Positions 13,401 to 21,825 of a stretch of DNA of 39,781 nucleotides are shown here, in pieces. Each line of letters opens with the position of its first letter. The first letter of the stretch is position 1. Under the pieces are notes generated by a model. That model worked only from the letters and a program-made list of their open reading frames with translations, did no database searches and had not been told where the DNA came from. The translations under genes were made by a program, and so were the position numbers. The stretch comes from a virus, in IMG/VR virus record IMGVR_UViG_3300037336_000127, positions 1-39,781 of that record; one strand, written 5' to 3'.

Positions 13401-14232
13401 ACAGCGTCTCATCGTACTGAAAGCCAGCCACCGGGGCGAAGCTCTCCTGCCCCATCTGGCGCATCAGGGCTGTGGCAACCCATTGCTCATCCACGGCAGT
13501 CTTGAAGCCTTCCCAGTACCCCGGCTTGTTGTCCTCTGCGGCGGCTGCTGCGGCTTCCTCTTCACGCTGGGAGGTGAAGGGATTTGATACGGAGGCCGCA
13601 ACGGTGGACATATCAGCGCCCGTGAAGGTGGCCATAGGGTCCACCGCGTCTACACGTTGCTGCTTTTGATCAGCAGCATAAGCTGCCCCCGAGGCAACAT
13701 AACGCTGGTTCTCGGGGGCAATACCAGAAAGATCAATTTCCTCTCCGTTGCGCGTGGCCGCAAGCGCGTGGCTCACCTGCTTACGGTTACGGCCCGAAGC
13801 GTTCAGGCCATCCCCGGCGTACCGACTGCGACCGTTCGGCATCGGCAGTGCCGCCCACTCTCCGGCGAGGTTGTTCATAAACGCATCATCTGAGAGCTTC
13901 CCAGATTGCCACGCATCAAAACCCCGCCGCTTGAGAAGCTGTGTCCCCAAGCGGTCTTGTAGATTATTATCGAATATCTCATCACCAGTGAGGCCCATCT
14001 CGCTTACCAGACCACGAAGGGTCTTGCGGATGATCTGGTAACCCCCAACGGCTGAGGACTTCGAGCCAGCCCGCACGGATGCGTCCTGCCAATTCTGCAC
14101 CTCTCGCACCGTCATTGTAGACACGGCCTTCGGTGGGGCCAGCTTGGAGCCACGGAAGTAGTCCTCGTAGCCGCGCGAGGTCTCAGCCCCCCTGATGAAA
14201 CTCAGAAGTGCTTTGGGGGTTTTCTCGGTCAT
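10441..14232 (-). CDS. Internal virion protein D (T7 gp16-like) with muramidase domain
   Basis: A 1263-residue protein, close to T7 gp16 (1318). Residues 1-~130 look like a phage muramidase: ALLSFIRGAETSRGYEDYFR has the probable catalytic Glu16, and SAVGGYQIIRKTLRGLV is the conserved G-Y-Q segment. Hydrophobic stretches in the middle (LGWAGVGMNLGAAILDPVAI; GTAAGAVNAGVDGYL) fit insertion into the membrane. gp16 is ejected on infection, opens the peptidoglycan and joins gp14 and gp15 in a trans-envelope channel that draws DNA in. Gene order 15-16-17 is conserved. Start after AAGGA. Confidence 0.92.
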   Translation of the reverse strand: MTEKTPKALLSFIRGAETSRGYEDYFRGSKLAPPKAVSTMTVREVQNWQDASVRAGSKSSAVGGYQIIRKTLRGLVSEMGLTGDEIFDNNLQDRLGTQLLKRRGFDAWQSGKLSDDAFMNNLAGEWAALPMPNGRSRYAGDGLNASGRNRKQVSHALAATRNGEEIDLSGIAPENQRYVASGAAYAADQKQQRVDAVDPMATFTGADMSTVAASVSNPFTSQREEEAAAAAAEDNKPGYWEGFKTAVDEQWVATALMRQMGQESFAPVAGFQYDETLWDEVSKGLPEQYLPALEEAHSPDHARAIGDRTRASYERDSKLSQLGWAGVGMNLGAAILDPVAILATVATEGALGGVIYGAKATKLSRFLMAGTAAGAVNAGVDGYLASQDPVASWEGVAYSAAAGFLLGGTIGAFRKSPVDQEFGDTMKQIIKDTDAKEAALANTGSVGAARNWDVVVDLTDAQQAAEIASDAPVSTFAKWRIDTVGILGKSENPLVRKLARLIDEDAVGGEGVSIISANEKATRIIKNVESRFYTDYNDSLRTWAKTNNIGVNKLWADPGIRAKFNSEVGMAVRRPLDSAADPSVQKVAARVKKEYAELLKYGKEHNIKGFQDLDANDLYLTRQHNIQALDDFMTSPQGVDRAERLFAKALVSGNNKYRNSNPARGMSLEELDFLDAKDMAKAYLKSIRSRKYQGFDIQQGLSGQNLDTLGEMLLDSGISLQRADEILAKMRRPKDANSGKLGIAKYRMILDEEYVDEASGIKIEDFLENDVEALFNGYTNSVVRTGALEEAFSIFKKPGDDHAPSFDTLKRYIAETNTSVKDVGEAEMRRLDNLYKAVKGIPLDDDTAWNRGLRRVRSFNFMRVMGQLGVAQLAELGMIMGNGGLRGMVQHMPAFNDFVRMASKGPLDEGLNDELEAMLSVGNDVLRHSPSVRLDDGSSVSSAVRDGAATKTQKMDFMLNQGKQMVATISGMSTINRMLQRLNARVLTQRFLDHANGARSINMKRFHAMGIDEKLADRISAQMRQHVKSRDGLIGKKVTQININSWDDLDAKNAFINGMDRWSRRSVQENSVGTMPAFMSKELGKSVGQFRSFMLGAYTKQVLAGIHHRDIEVMNSFLASMFFGGLFYVGQTALNSVGRPDSSEWLEKRLSTASIAKASFQRSGYSVFFPSLIDLGASPFTDEPIFAYRTTELSNEFFGNPTLDLIDQVKRGTTGALRAAVSDGYDFSQQDARAVASTLPFQNAFIIRNGLAAIMGGLPRFSQ

Positions 14233-14241
14233 GTGATATCC

Positions 14242-16299
14242 TTACTGGTTCTTTGTGATGGCCTCGTTTGCATCCTTGATGCCGTAGGCCTTCGGGTTCT
14301 TTTGAAGCTGGCTGATGTGGATTGCCTTGGCACCGGGAACCGGGCGGAAGTATTCGTCGGTGATAATCCAACTGTCCTGACCATCGACAGGCCACAGGCG
14401 GATGTCGTCAATGTCCACCGTTGGGTTGGCCTCTACGAAACTCTCAAGGGCAACCTGAGCGATGTTCCCAAAGTCTGGTGGGATGAACTTGTCGCGGGTG
14501 TTTACGAGGACACCACCAACGACCGTATAGGTACGGTTCACGTCCTCAGCCGCGCGGGTCACAGCCTTCTCAGCGGGGATACCAAGGTCAATGTAGATGC
14601 GCGCCAACCCTTCAAGGGCAATGTTCGCATCACCTTGGTTAGCCGCTGCATCTGAGAAGAAGCCACCCTTTGTTACTTCCCGAACGGCGGAAGCAAACTT
14701 GTCCCGGTCGATGGAACTTGCGAGACTGCTTCTGGAAGACTTACGGTCAATACGGGCGGCAGCTAAGAGGGCCTCATCGGCGGTCATTACCCCATGCTCT
14801 TCTAGCAACTCAGCGTCCCGGTAAAGTTGGGCAGCGGTGCCATCTGTAACGTGGCGGTCACGCAGACTAGGCTGACCCTCCAACGAGCGCCACAGGGCAT
14901 ACCCCGCCTTGGCAGGCTCAGGAACCGCAGTCATACCGTCAGGGCCAATGGTGGCCATCTGGGTACTTACGGCGGTGTATCCATCCGACATGGCGTCTTC
15001 CCACACACTGAACTTCACGGATGTCCCCCAAGTGGCCATTTGGGCAGCCATGACCTGAGGGGTGGCGTTCTTTGCGGCCATCGCGTTCATCTGTTCGTTC
15101 ACAGCCATACGCTCTAACTCATCAGCCTTGATGGTAATGGACTTCCCGTTGTACGGGTTGGTTACCACCTGATCTTGTAGGGTGTAGATTCGCCCCGTCT
15201 TGAGGAGGTCGGTGGTCTGGGTCAGCGCGTCAGATTGTAGGCGAGACTCAAAGGCATCCCCTACGGCCCGCTTCTGGGCCTCATCATTGGACCCGAGGAG
15301 ACTCTCAACTTCCCTCTGAGAGAACTGCTTGTCCTCTTGGAAGGCCTTGATCTGTACCTTGTCGGCATCGTCTAAGAGGCCCTTGGCCGCGCGGTCTTGT
15401 AGGTCAACAACGGTCATGGTGTTGGCTGTTCGGTTCAACTCCCCGCTCTTCGCTGCGGCGCTCTCAGTGAGGCCTGCTGCCTTAGCCGCAAAGGTGGACC
15501 GGGAAGACAACGAACCGAGACCGTGAGGGTCAGCGTTCAGGATACTCTCAACAGCTTTCAGGTCACCCTTCTCGGCGTACCCCTCGGCCAGCAGAAGAAG
15601 CTGCGTGTCCATCTCTTCCGGCTGCAACCCGAGGGATGTTCCGTGGTCCCCTGAGAGGCGTGCGAGGGCAGCGTTTACATCGCTTCCATCGGTCAGTGCG
15701 GTTTCCACTGTGGACCCGGCGAGGGTGTAGAACTGTTCACTGGTGCGCTGTTGGAGGTTGGTGTCCACATATTGTGCTTGGGTGTCCTTGATGCTGTCAA
15801 AGACCCCAGCCATGCCCTCCCGCAGCCCCGCCTTGATGAACTCACTGTCACCGTATTGCTCGTAATCCTCTTGGACGTACCGGGTGAGGAACTCCCCAAT
15901 GTCGCCGTTCTCTTTATCGAACTCGTTATTGTAGGCGGTTACGATTTCACGCTTGCGCTGGGCAGCGTGGGCGAGGCCAAACTGCTTTTGAAAAGCGGCG
16001 CGATACCAAGGGCTTTCGGTTTTCCGCATGGTGCCATCATTGACAGCCTGAGCGGATTGCTCATAGGTCATGCCTTGGATGGTGTCATAGGCTCGGTTGG
16101 CCTCGGTCTCTTGGTAATCATCCCGCAACTCCTGAATGTACCCATTGATCGTGGGGCGAAGTGAGGAGAGGCTTTCTGCGAGAGACAGCAGAGGGGTGGT
16201 CCCCACAGACGCGACAGGGGCGGAGATACCCGAGGGCCGCGCGGTCGTCTGGACACGTTCAGCAGAACCGAGGTCGGTGTTTACAGGCGCACGGGCCAT
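14242..16299 (-). CDS. Internal virion protein C (T7 gp15-like)
   Basis: A 685-residue, largely helical, soluble protein (T7 gp15 is 747). The N-terminal part (TPLLSLAESLSSLRPTINGY...) and EEMDTQLLLLAEGYAEKGDL fit helical repeat proteins of the ejectosome. It forms the periplasmic tube with gp16 during DNA ejection. The identification leans on size and on its place between the gp14- and gp16-like genes. Start after AAGGAA. Confidence 0.85.
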   Translation of the reverse strand: MARAPVNTDLGSAERVQTTARPSGISAPVASVGTTPLLSLAESLSSLRPTINGYIQELRDDYQETEANRAYDTIQGMTYEQSAQAVNDGTMRKTESPWYRAAFQKQFGLAHAAQRKREIVTAYNNEFDKENGDIGEFLTRYVQEDYEQYGDSEFIKAGLREGMAGVFDSIKDTQAQYVDTNLQQRTSEQFYTLAGSTVETALTDGSDVNAALARLSGDHGTSLGLQPEEMDTQLLLLAEGYAEKGDLKAVESILNADPHGLGSLSSRSTFAAKAAGLTESAAAKSGELNRTANTMTVVDLQDRAAKGLLDDADKVQIKAFQEDKQFSQREVESLLGSNDEAQKRAVGDAFESRLQSDALTQTTDLLKTGRIYTLQDQVVTNPYNGKSITIKADELERMAVNEQMNAMAAKNATPQVMAAQMATWGTSVKFSVWEDAMSDGYTAVSTQMATIGPDGMTAVPEPAKAGYALWRSLEGQPSLRDRHVTDGTAAQLYRDAELLEEHGVMTADEALLAAARIDRKSSRSSLASSIDRDKFASAVREVTKGGFFSDAAANQGDANIALEGLARIYIDLGIPAEKAVTRAAEDVNRTYTVVGGVLVNTRDKFIPPDFGNIAQVALESFVEANPTVDIDDIRLWPVDGQDSWIITDEYFRPVPGAKAIHISQLQKNPKAYGIKDANEAITKNQ

Positions 16300-16313
16300 A
16301 GGATATTCCTTGT

Positions 16314-16895
16314 TTACTTGAGTTTCGATTTGATGCGAAGATCATCTTTGTACGCGCCAAAAATCCCCGTAGCGCCTTCCAGAACAGCACCACCAAAGGA
16401 GGGCTTGTTCACAGGCGCGCGGGTGGCGATGGTGTTGCGGAGACTGCGGTTTGTGTTCTCAAGCTCGGTCTTCATTTGCTGCTGGGAACCTTCGATATTC
16501 TGGTTGACGCCATCCCGTAGGCGGGCCTCCTGTCCGTAGATATCAGTCAGCAAGGAGTTCACCGAAAGACCACTTATCCCAGCCTCACTTGCGGATGCTG
16601 AGGTAGAAGCAGCGGCCCGCTTGGCGGCGATCTGGTTCTCGGAAATCTTCTGGGTTCCCGCAGCTTTCTCTTGGAGGCCCGCACGGGTCAGTTGATCATA
16701 ATCACTGATGGCCTGAACGCGGGCGCTGTTATCGGCCTCAACATTAGCAGCCGACTGCGCGTCAGCTTGGGACTTTTGTCCCATGTACCCCACCGCTGTC
16801 GTTCCCACGGCGAGTGCCGCTTGGAGGCCTGCCCCCATTGAGCCGATTGTGGCGAAGGCGGCTTTGATAGCAGGTAGTATTAGAGGGACGCTCAT
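16314..16895 (-). CDS. Internal virion protein B (T7 gp14-like)
   Basis: A 193-residue protein, the size of T7 gp14 (196). A hydrophobic Gly/Ala segment near residues 13-38 (AFATIGSMGAGLQAALAVGT) is followed by a long Ala/Gln-rich helix with many Ala/Ser (AAKRAAASTSASASEAGISG). gp14 forms the outer-membrane part of the ejection channel. It overlaps the gp13-like gene by 4 nt (ATGA). Confidence 0.88.
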   Translation of the reverse strand: MSVPLILPAIKAAFATIGSMGAGLQAALAVGTTAVGYMGQKSQADAQSAANVEADNSARVQAISDYDQLTRAGLQEKAAGTQKISENQIAAKRAAASTSASASEAGISGLSVNSLLTDIYGQEARLRDGVNQNIEGSQQQMKTELENTNRSLRNTIATRAPVNKPSFGGAVLEGATGIFGAYKDDLRIKSKLK

Positions 16896-17362
16896 GGCAC
16901 TATCCTTACAAATTGGTGGAAGGTTAGCCCTGTCCCACAGAAGTCCACATCGGAGCGGAAGAAGGTGAAACCAAGGCGGCGAAGCCAGTTGATCTGGCGC
17001 GTGTTTCGGCTGTCCTTGAAGTTGGACAGGAGATTGAACCCCTGCCCCAGATGGTCAAGAAGAGCCGGAGTGTGTCGTACAGCGAACCGCCAGCGCGGCT
17101 CGGCAAAGGTAGAGGCAATGGCCCATATCTGCCCCACACCCCTCACATCACCGGGGGTCACCCCAAGGACAGCCACGGGTCCACCCTCAGTTTCCCAAGT
17201 GGTGAGCCGTAGGCTGGCCGTGGTGATGTAAACCTCAAGCTCGGCAGGGTTACTCAGCCCAACAACATCGAACTCCTGTTTATCCTCCAAGCGGAGGTTC
17301 TCCCAGACAGTACAAAGGTCGCCGGGTTCATAGGGCCGGAACCTGTTTATTTGCGTATTCAT
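16892..17362 (-). CDS. GNAT-like protein in the T7 gp13 position
   Basis: A 156-residue protein starting MNTQINRFRPYEPGDLCTVW. The start is chosen at the TAATG overlap with the tail tube B stop. RPYEPGD...LRLEDKQEFDVVGL and the C-terminal INWLRRLGFTFFR fit the GNAT-like fold of gp13 proteins in T7-like phages. gp13 is needed for virion assembly. The acetyl-CoA loop (R/QxxGxG/A) is not clearly present, so catalysis is doubtful. Confidence 0.82.
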   Translation of the reverse strand: MNTQINRFRPYEPGDLCTVWENLRLEDKQEFDVVGLSNPAELEVYITTASLRLTTWETEGGPVAVLGVTPGDVRGVGQIWAIASTFAEPRWRFAVRHTPALLDHLGQGFNLLSNFKDSRNTRQINWLRRLGFTFFRSDVDFCGTGLTFHQFVRIVP

Positions 17363-19758
17363 TACAGCCTCTTTGCGCGGGTGTGGTAGGTTGCCTCCCA
17401 CTCGGCAGAGGTGAAGGAACATGGCATGAAGGAGTCCGTACTGATGATCACTTTCAAGTCTTTGTTACGGGCCAGTACAGGCACCGAGAAGCGGCCCTCA
17501 CTGAGCTTAAAGGCACCCAACCGGGCACTCTCATCAGCCAGTGTGATACCAGAGAAGGTCTTCGTGGAAGGGGACCGGGAGGTGGGATAGGAGGTGACCT
17601 CAAAGAAACCCGCCTTGGTGAAGTTCAGGTAGAGCCGCCGTATCTGTAGACGCCCATCATCCACCGCTGACACGCCCCCACCCGGCTCGTTAGAGCGTAG
17701 GTAGAAGGTGGAGAAGGTGTACTCAGAGCGGAACCGAGTGCCGCAGAAGATGCGCCGCCCTGTCCAATCACCCTCAAGCTGGAAGGTGGTCGAGGAGGGG
17801 CGTGTGAAGGGTAGGCTCAGGCCCTCTGGGTATTCCGTATCCCCGCCGCCAATAAAGACCCACAGGGGGAGTTCGGTGGAGTAAGGTAGGGTGAAGGTTG
17901 TGGTGGAACCATCAAAGAAACCCCCCGATACATATAGCCCCCGGTCCACATGGTAGTGGAAGGAGGCATCCTCATCCAAGTACCCGCTCTCAATATCAAT
18001 TGCCTCGATGTATGTACCGTCAGCGCGGGACACCACAAGATACAGGGCGGTGTCGATAAAGTCTGCGCTGAGTATTTTACCCTCGGCCCCTAAATCCCAC
18101 CGGGACCAAGAGCTTTGCAGTTTACCCTCAGAGGAGAAGAAGAACTTGTAGACCCATAGGGACCGTGGGGTTTCCGAAGAGACACCAACAAGGATGTCCT
18201 CAGAGGTGGATGCGGCCAGCTTGAAGAGGCCTTTAGGGAGATACCGTGGGACGTGAGAGGTCACATCAAGGGCATCGTTTTGTTCGTTCCCGTTCTCAAC
18301 AAAGTATTCCCGCATCCCTGTGAAGGAACCACGGGCCACTGGGAAGTAAACATATTGTCCGACACCGACAGGTCGCACCCCGGTTGCACTCTCGAACTGC
18401 GTGGACTGCGAAACGTAGGCTGTCTCCGCCGATAGAATATCTCCGCTCTCCAAGATAAACTGCGCACCCTCAGAGAACAACAAGAGGGACTTGTTGAAGG
18501 GGAGCGCGTGGTTCAAGATCGAGACCTTTGAGTTGGACACAGCGAGGTCGATTGGGTCTGTATCCAAAAGAGTTGTGGCGGTGTCTCGGTAGAAATCGAA
18601 GAACTCCCCCTGCTTTGACAGGATGATGTTCTCATCTGCCAGCATCCCAAGGCGGTTTCGGTAGAAGAAGATGTCGCTTATCTGTCTCCCAATGAAGCTG
18701 GGGTCAGGAATACTGCCCTTGTCCCCCACCTTCCGTTCAATCCAATCACCACGCCGGAAGGTGAAGGTGCCATTTGCTTCCCTGATGAGGACATGCGGCA
18801 CCGTGTCAGGGTTGAACTGGAAAGTCTCACCGCTCTTCACAGTCTCTTTCCACACCCCTGCCCCGCCCTCATCTGTGAAGCGAGAGAAGTAGTTGTCGAA
18901 GGAGGATGTATTGTCCCCCACGATTTCCGTGGAGAACCCATTAGGGGCCACTTTTGGTAGCTCTGAGAACCGCTGGATGTTGGCCCCAACAGCGATGAGG
19001 TTGACCCCGCCAGAACCATCATCAACACGAACTGTAAAAGGGGTTTGGGAACTGGAAGAAATTACCACCATACTCCCCAACGTATAATATGAGAATGTTG
19101 AGAAGTCCCCGCCACCTCGCACCATCGGACTTTGGTACGGGTGGTGAGTGGTTGTACCACCTGTGACCAAGCTGTTCACCAAATTATCGGCAATCACCTC
19201 TGTCCGAACCCAGTTCACATGCTCGGGAACCGAACCATCCGGGGTGTACATACGCGCCCGAAGGGAGTTGTTTATGATGATGTTGTAGGCTTTTCCGTAG
19301 TTCCCTGCCCGGACATAGACCAAAGCCTGATTTAGGCGAGGCGGCGTCAGGGTGGGCTGCATCTGGGCAATCCGATCACGGTTTAGGATGAAGGTATAGT
19401 CGGCCACCGTAACGGCCCTGAAAGAGTCCTTCGAGGTGTTACTGAGGTACGCATTACCGTGGGGGAAATTGACTTGTTGTTGCACCCCGGTTTTTGCATT
19501 GAATACCGATAAGTTCCCATCCCGAACCGTCACAAGATACTTCTCGTTACGGTCCCGATTGATTGTGTGGATGAACGCATCATCCTCGGGGGTAGAGGAA
19601 ATCTTGGAAAGGTGCCGCCCACCGGGTCTCCGCTTCAAGCCGTCAGAAACGGAGGAGAGAAAGTTGATCTGTTCCTCCGCTTGGGAGGCGAGGCGAAGGG
19701 TGGCGGGCTGTTGTGATACCCCGTTGATGAGGTTGGGGATGGAGGAGGTTATCAGCAT
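17362..19758 (-). CDS. Tail tubular protein B (T7 gp12-like nozzle)
   Basis: A 798-residue beta-rich protein, the size of T7 gp12 (794). It begins ITSSIPNLINGVSQQPATLR, a signature of the family, with LASQAEEQINFLSSVSDGL and KRRPGG following. It forms the hexameric nozzle that continues the portal-gp11 tube and closes the DNA channel until ejection. Overlaps the gp13-like gene at TAATG. Confidence 0.96.
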   Translation of the reverse strand: MLITSSIPNLINGVSQQPATLRLASQAEEQINFLSSVSDGLKRRPGGRHLSKISSTPEDDAFIHTINRDRNEKYLVTVRDGNLSVFNAKTGVQQQVNFPHGNAYLSNTSKDSFRAVTVADYTFILNRDRIAQMQPTLTPPRLNQALVYVRAGNYGKAYNIIINNSLRARMYTPDGSVPEHVNWVRTEVIADNLVNSLVTGGTTTHHPYQSPMVRGGGDFSTFSYYTLGSMVVISSSSQTPFTVRVDDGSGGVNLIAVGANIQRFSELPKVAPNGFSTEIVGDNTSSFDNYFSRFTDEGGAGVWKETVKSGETFQFNPDTVPHVLIREANGTFTFRRGDWIERKVGDKGSIPDPSFIGRQISDIFFYRNRLGMLADENIILSKQGEFFDFYRDTATTLLDTDPIDLAVSNSKVSILNHALPFNKSLLLFSEGAQFILESGDILSAETAYVSQSTQFESATGVRPVGVGQYVYFPVARGSFTGMREYFVENGNEQNDALDVTSHVPRYLPKGLFKLAASTSEDILVGVSSETPRSLWVYKFFFSSEGKLQSSWSRWDLGAEGKILSADFIDTALYLVVSRADGTYIEAIDIESGYLDEDASFHYHVDRGLYVSGGFFDGSTTTFTLPYSTELPLWVFIGGGDTEYPEGLSLPFTRPSSTTFQLEGDWTGRRIFCGTRFRSEYTFSTFYLRSNEPGGGVSAVDDGRLQIRRLYLNFTKAGFFEVTSYPTSRSPSTKTFSGITLADESARLGAFKLSEGRFSVPVLARNKDLKVIISTDSFMPCSFTSAEWEATYHTRAKRL

Positions 19759-19765
19759 TTTGGAC

Positions 19766-20347
19766 CTATCGGTTCATGTGAATACCCATCACCGCGTTGC
19801 TGTCGTAGAGAAAGCGTTTGCGGCGGATACGGGTGTTGTTTCGCTGGTGTGTCCAACGGGCGTTGCGCTCATCCTCAGTGGTGAAGGCGTGAAGAAGTTC
19901 AGAGGCGGTCGTCCGGGCCTGAAATAGGCGGGCAGAGCGAACCGCGATGTACTGCCGGGTCACCTCGGGGAGGTCCGAAAAGTCCACCGACCAGATCACC
20001 TGACAGGGCACCGCTGGGTGGCCTTGGAAGTTGAAGCTCATGGCCCGCGTATCATAGAGGCGCGACCCTCTGGGGGTGATGTAATCGTATTGCCGCACCG
20101 GGAGTACGACCATTGCATTGGGGGGGATTTTGATTTCAAACGGCGCGAAGCCCTCAGGATACAGAGGGTACTTCTCATCGGTATTGAAGGCCCACCCATC
20201 CACGAGGAGGGAACGAGTAACCTCTCGGAGGGCCGCTCGGGCCAACGCTACGTCAACCAGAGGGGTGTCTTCGAGGGTGTTTACGGGGGCTTCGCCAATC
20301 GTGGCCAGCATCCCGTTTACGGCGGAAAGTTCGGTAGTGGAGTCCAT
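19766..20347 (-). CDS. Tail tubular protein A (T7 gp11-like adaptor)
   Basis: A 193-residue protein, the size of T7 gp11 (196). It starts MDSTTELSAVNGMLATIGEA, the conserved start of the gp11 family (ELxAVNxML..IGE.PV); ARAALREVTRSLLVDGWAFN follows. The longer in-frame reading extends through the capsid terminator and is rejected. It forms the adaptor ring between portal and nozzle. Confidence 0.95.
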   Translation of the reverse strand: MDSTTELSAVNGMLATIGEAPVNTLEDTPLVDVALARAALREVTRSLLVDGWAFNTDEKYPLYPEGFAPFEIKIPPNAMVVLPVRQYDYITPRGSRLYDTRAMSFNFQGHPAVPCQVIWSVDFSDLPEVTRQYIAVRSARLFQARTTASELLHAFTTEDERNARWTHQRNNTRIRRKRFLYDSNAVMGIHMNR

Positions 20348-20371
20348 GATAAGGAAAGTCCCTGTAAGGTG

Positions 20372-20406
20372 AAAAAAACCCCCCCAAGCGGTGAAGCTCG
20401 GGGGGG
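20372..20406 (-). terminator. Intrinsic terminator after the major capsid gene (Tphi equivalent)
   Basis: An ~11-bp stem (CCCCCCCGAGC with GCTTGGGGGGG) followed by TTTTTTTC on the minus strand. T7 places its main phage-polymerase terminator Tphi at the same spot, right after gene 10, which sets capsid expression above downstream tail genes. Confidence 0.93.
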
Positions 20407-20441
20407 TATGGGAGGTGGCGCGAACGCCGCCCTCGCGGGTC

Positions 20442-21401
20442 TTAGAACCGTGCCAGTTCGATGGCAGCCTCAGGGCGCAGAACGCCGTGGCCGACAGCCA
20501 ACTTCGACAGGATTTGTGTACCAATGCGGCGTGGGTCGTAGTCCGAACGGGTGGACAGGTCCATCAACTGGACAGTACCGACAGCCGATTTGTGCATGAA
20601 CAGCGCCTCGGTCTTCGAGAAGTTGCCCACATACTTGTCGCCCGTACCTGCCTGAACACCGGAGTCAGCAGCGATGTTGGCGATTGGCAGGTTATTCGTC
20701 TTCACGATTTCGATGCCGGAGATTTCGTAGATCGTGCCCTTGGTCCGGTCGCCCGTGCCGCCGAAGTCGCGGTTCACGGTCTTGTCCGACTGGATTAGCT
20801 TGTAGAAGGCGGAAGGCTTGAGGTAGCAGACGCGATCTTCCTCAGGCACGTTCTTCTCATCCCAAATCTGGGCGGCGGCGTAGAAGGCAGCAGCCAACTT
20901 GTCCGGGTCGTTGAAGTCGCCAGCAGCCGCTTCGGTGATAACCGAGCCAGCCGCACCTTCGCCGGGGATGTTCGCAACAGCGGTACGAGCCGCCAGAACG
21001 CCAACCTGCAATACCTGCTTGTCCCACACCTGAGCCAACACACGGCCAACTTCGGTGGAATAATGCGAACGCACGTCATAGTGGTTCTTGGCTTCGTCAA
21101 TGTCCGCGAGGAACACAGGCGACACCAACAGGTCGTCAATGGTGATCAGCTTCTCGTTGTGCTTAATGGTGCCGCCCAACAGTTCATTACCGGGAACGTG
21201 GTAGAAGGCGGACGCGCGGCCCATAACGGGGAACTGCGAGGACTTACCCTCGGAGATGGTGCGTACCATCGTGCGGCCTTTGGTGACGTTTGCCGATTCA
21301 AAGATCGTCATAACTTCGCCCGAGAACAATTTCAGGAACAGGGCATCAGCAGCGCCAGTGGCCAGTTGTTGACCGATACGCGAAGGGGTTTGGTTCGTCA
21401 T
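20442..21401 (-). CDS. Major capsid protein (T7 gp10-like)
   Basis: A 319-residue HK97-fold capsid protein of the T7 type (gp10A is 345). Typical stretches: ALFLKLFSGEVMTIFESANV near the N-terminus, TISEGKSSQFPVMGRASA, and YDVRSHYSTEVGRVLAQVWD in the long-helix region; ends PEAAIELARF. It assembles the icosahedral shell with the scaffold gp9-like protein. Strong start (AAAGGAAAC). No frameshift extension (10B) is obvious, because the terminator lies only ~35 nt past the stop. Confidence 0.96.
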   Translation of the reverse strand: MTNQTPSRIGQQLATGAADALFLKLFSGEVMTIFESANVTKGRTMVRTISEGKSSQFPVMGRASAFYHVPGNELLGGTIKHNEKLITIDDLLVSPVFLADIDEAKNHYDVRSHYSTEVGRVLAQVWDKQVLQVGVLAARTAVANIPGEGAAGSVITEAAAGDFNDPDKLAAAFYAAAQIWDEKNVPEEDRVCYLKPSAFYKLIQSDKTVNRDFGGTGDRTKGTIYEISGIEIVKTNNLPIANIAADSGVQAGTGDKYVGNFSKTEALFMHKSAVGTVQLMDLSTRSDYDPRRIGTQILSKLAVGHGVLRPEAAIELARF

Positions 21402-21501
21402 GGTGTAGTTTCCTTTCGGGAGATGTCCCGCATGTGGATTGAATTGGACGTGAGTGGGCCTCCGGGGTGCGCTTCAAGGAGAGGCGTGGAGACCCTTTCG
21501 G

Positions 21502-21825
21502 TCAGGCCTTGCGGGCTGCGGACCAGTTGGAGAAGGCGAACCAAGCGAGGTTGGCGGTGGAAACAGCGACAGCCACCAGCAGTTCAAAGCCGGAGCCGGA
21601 AGCGTATGCGGTCATGCCAACAGCACCAGCACCAAGCTGGATGAGGTGGCGCATCGTGCCAAGAAACACAGGGTTCATTGGGGTATCCTTTCGGGAGTTA
21701 CTTGGGGGGGTTTTGGGTTTGAAAGCCATGTTGATGAGGCGGTCTGTGGCCGAACTTACAACAGCAGTCCCTACGACTTTCTTGATCAAAGCCCCCGCCA
21801 CCATTTTGATGAGGGGGGAAGCCAT
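21502..21825 (-). CDS. Small membrane protein with two possible starts
   Basis: A 107-residue frame between scaffold and capsid genes. It starts by TAATG overlap with the scaffold stop. A second in-frame ATG at residue 50 (21678) has a much better ribosome binding site (AAAGGA, 8 nt spacing), giving a 58-residue form MNPVFLGTMRHLIQLGAGAV... Two hydrophobic segments are seen: residues ~7-25 of the long form and ~62-95 (VAVAVSTANLAWFAFSNW). Function unknown. Paired long/short forms of a membrane protein recall holin/antiholin genes, but a separate holin candidate exists at 8194-8481. Confidence 0.65.
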   Translation of the reverse strand: MASPLIKMVAGALIKKVVGTAVVSSATDRLINMAFKPKTPPSNSRKDTPMNPVFLGTMRHLIQLGAGAVGMTAYASGSGFELLVAVAVSTANLAWFAFSNWSAARKA

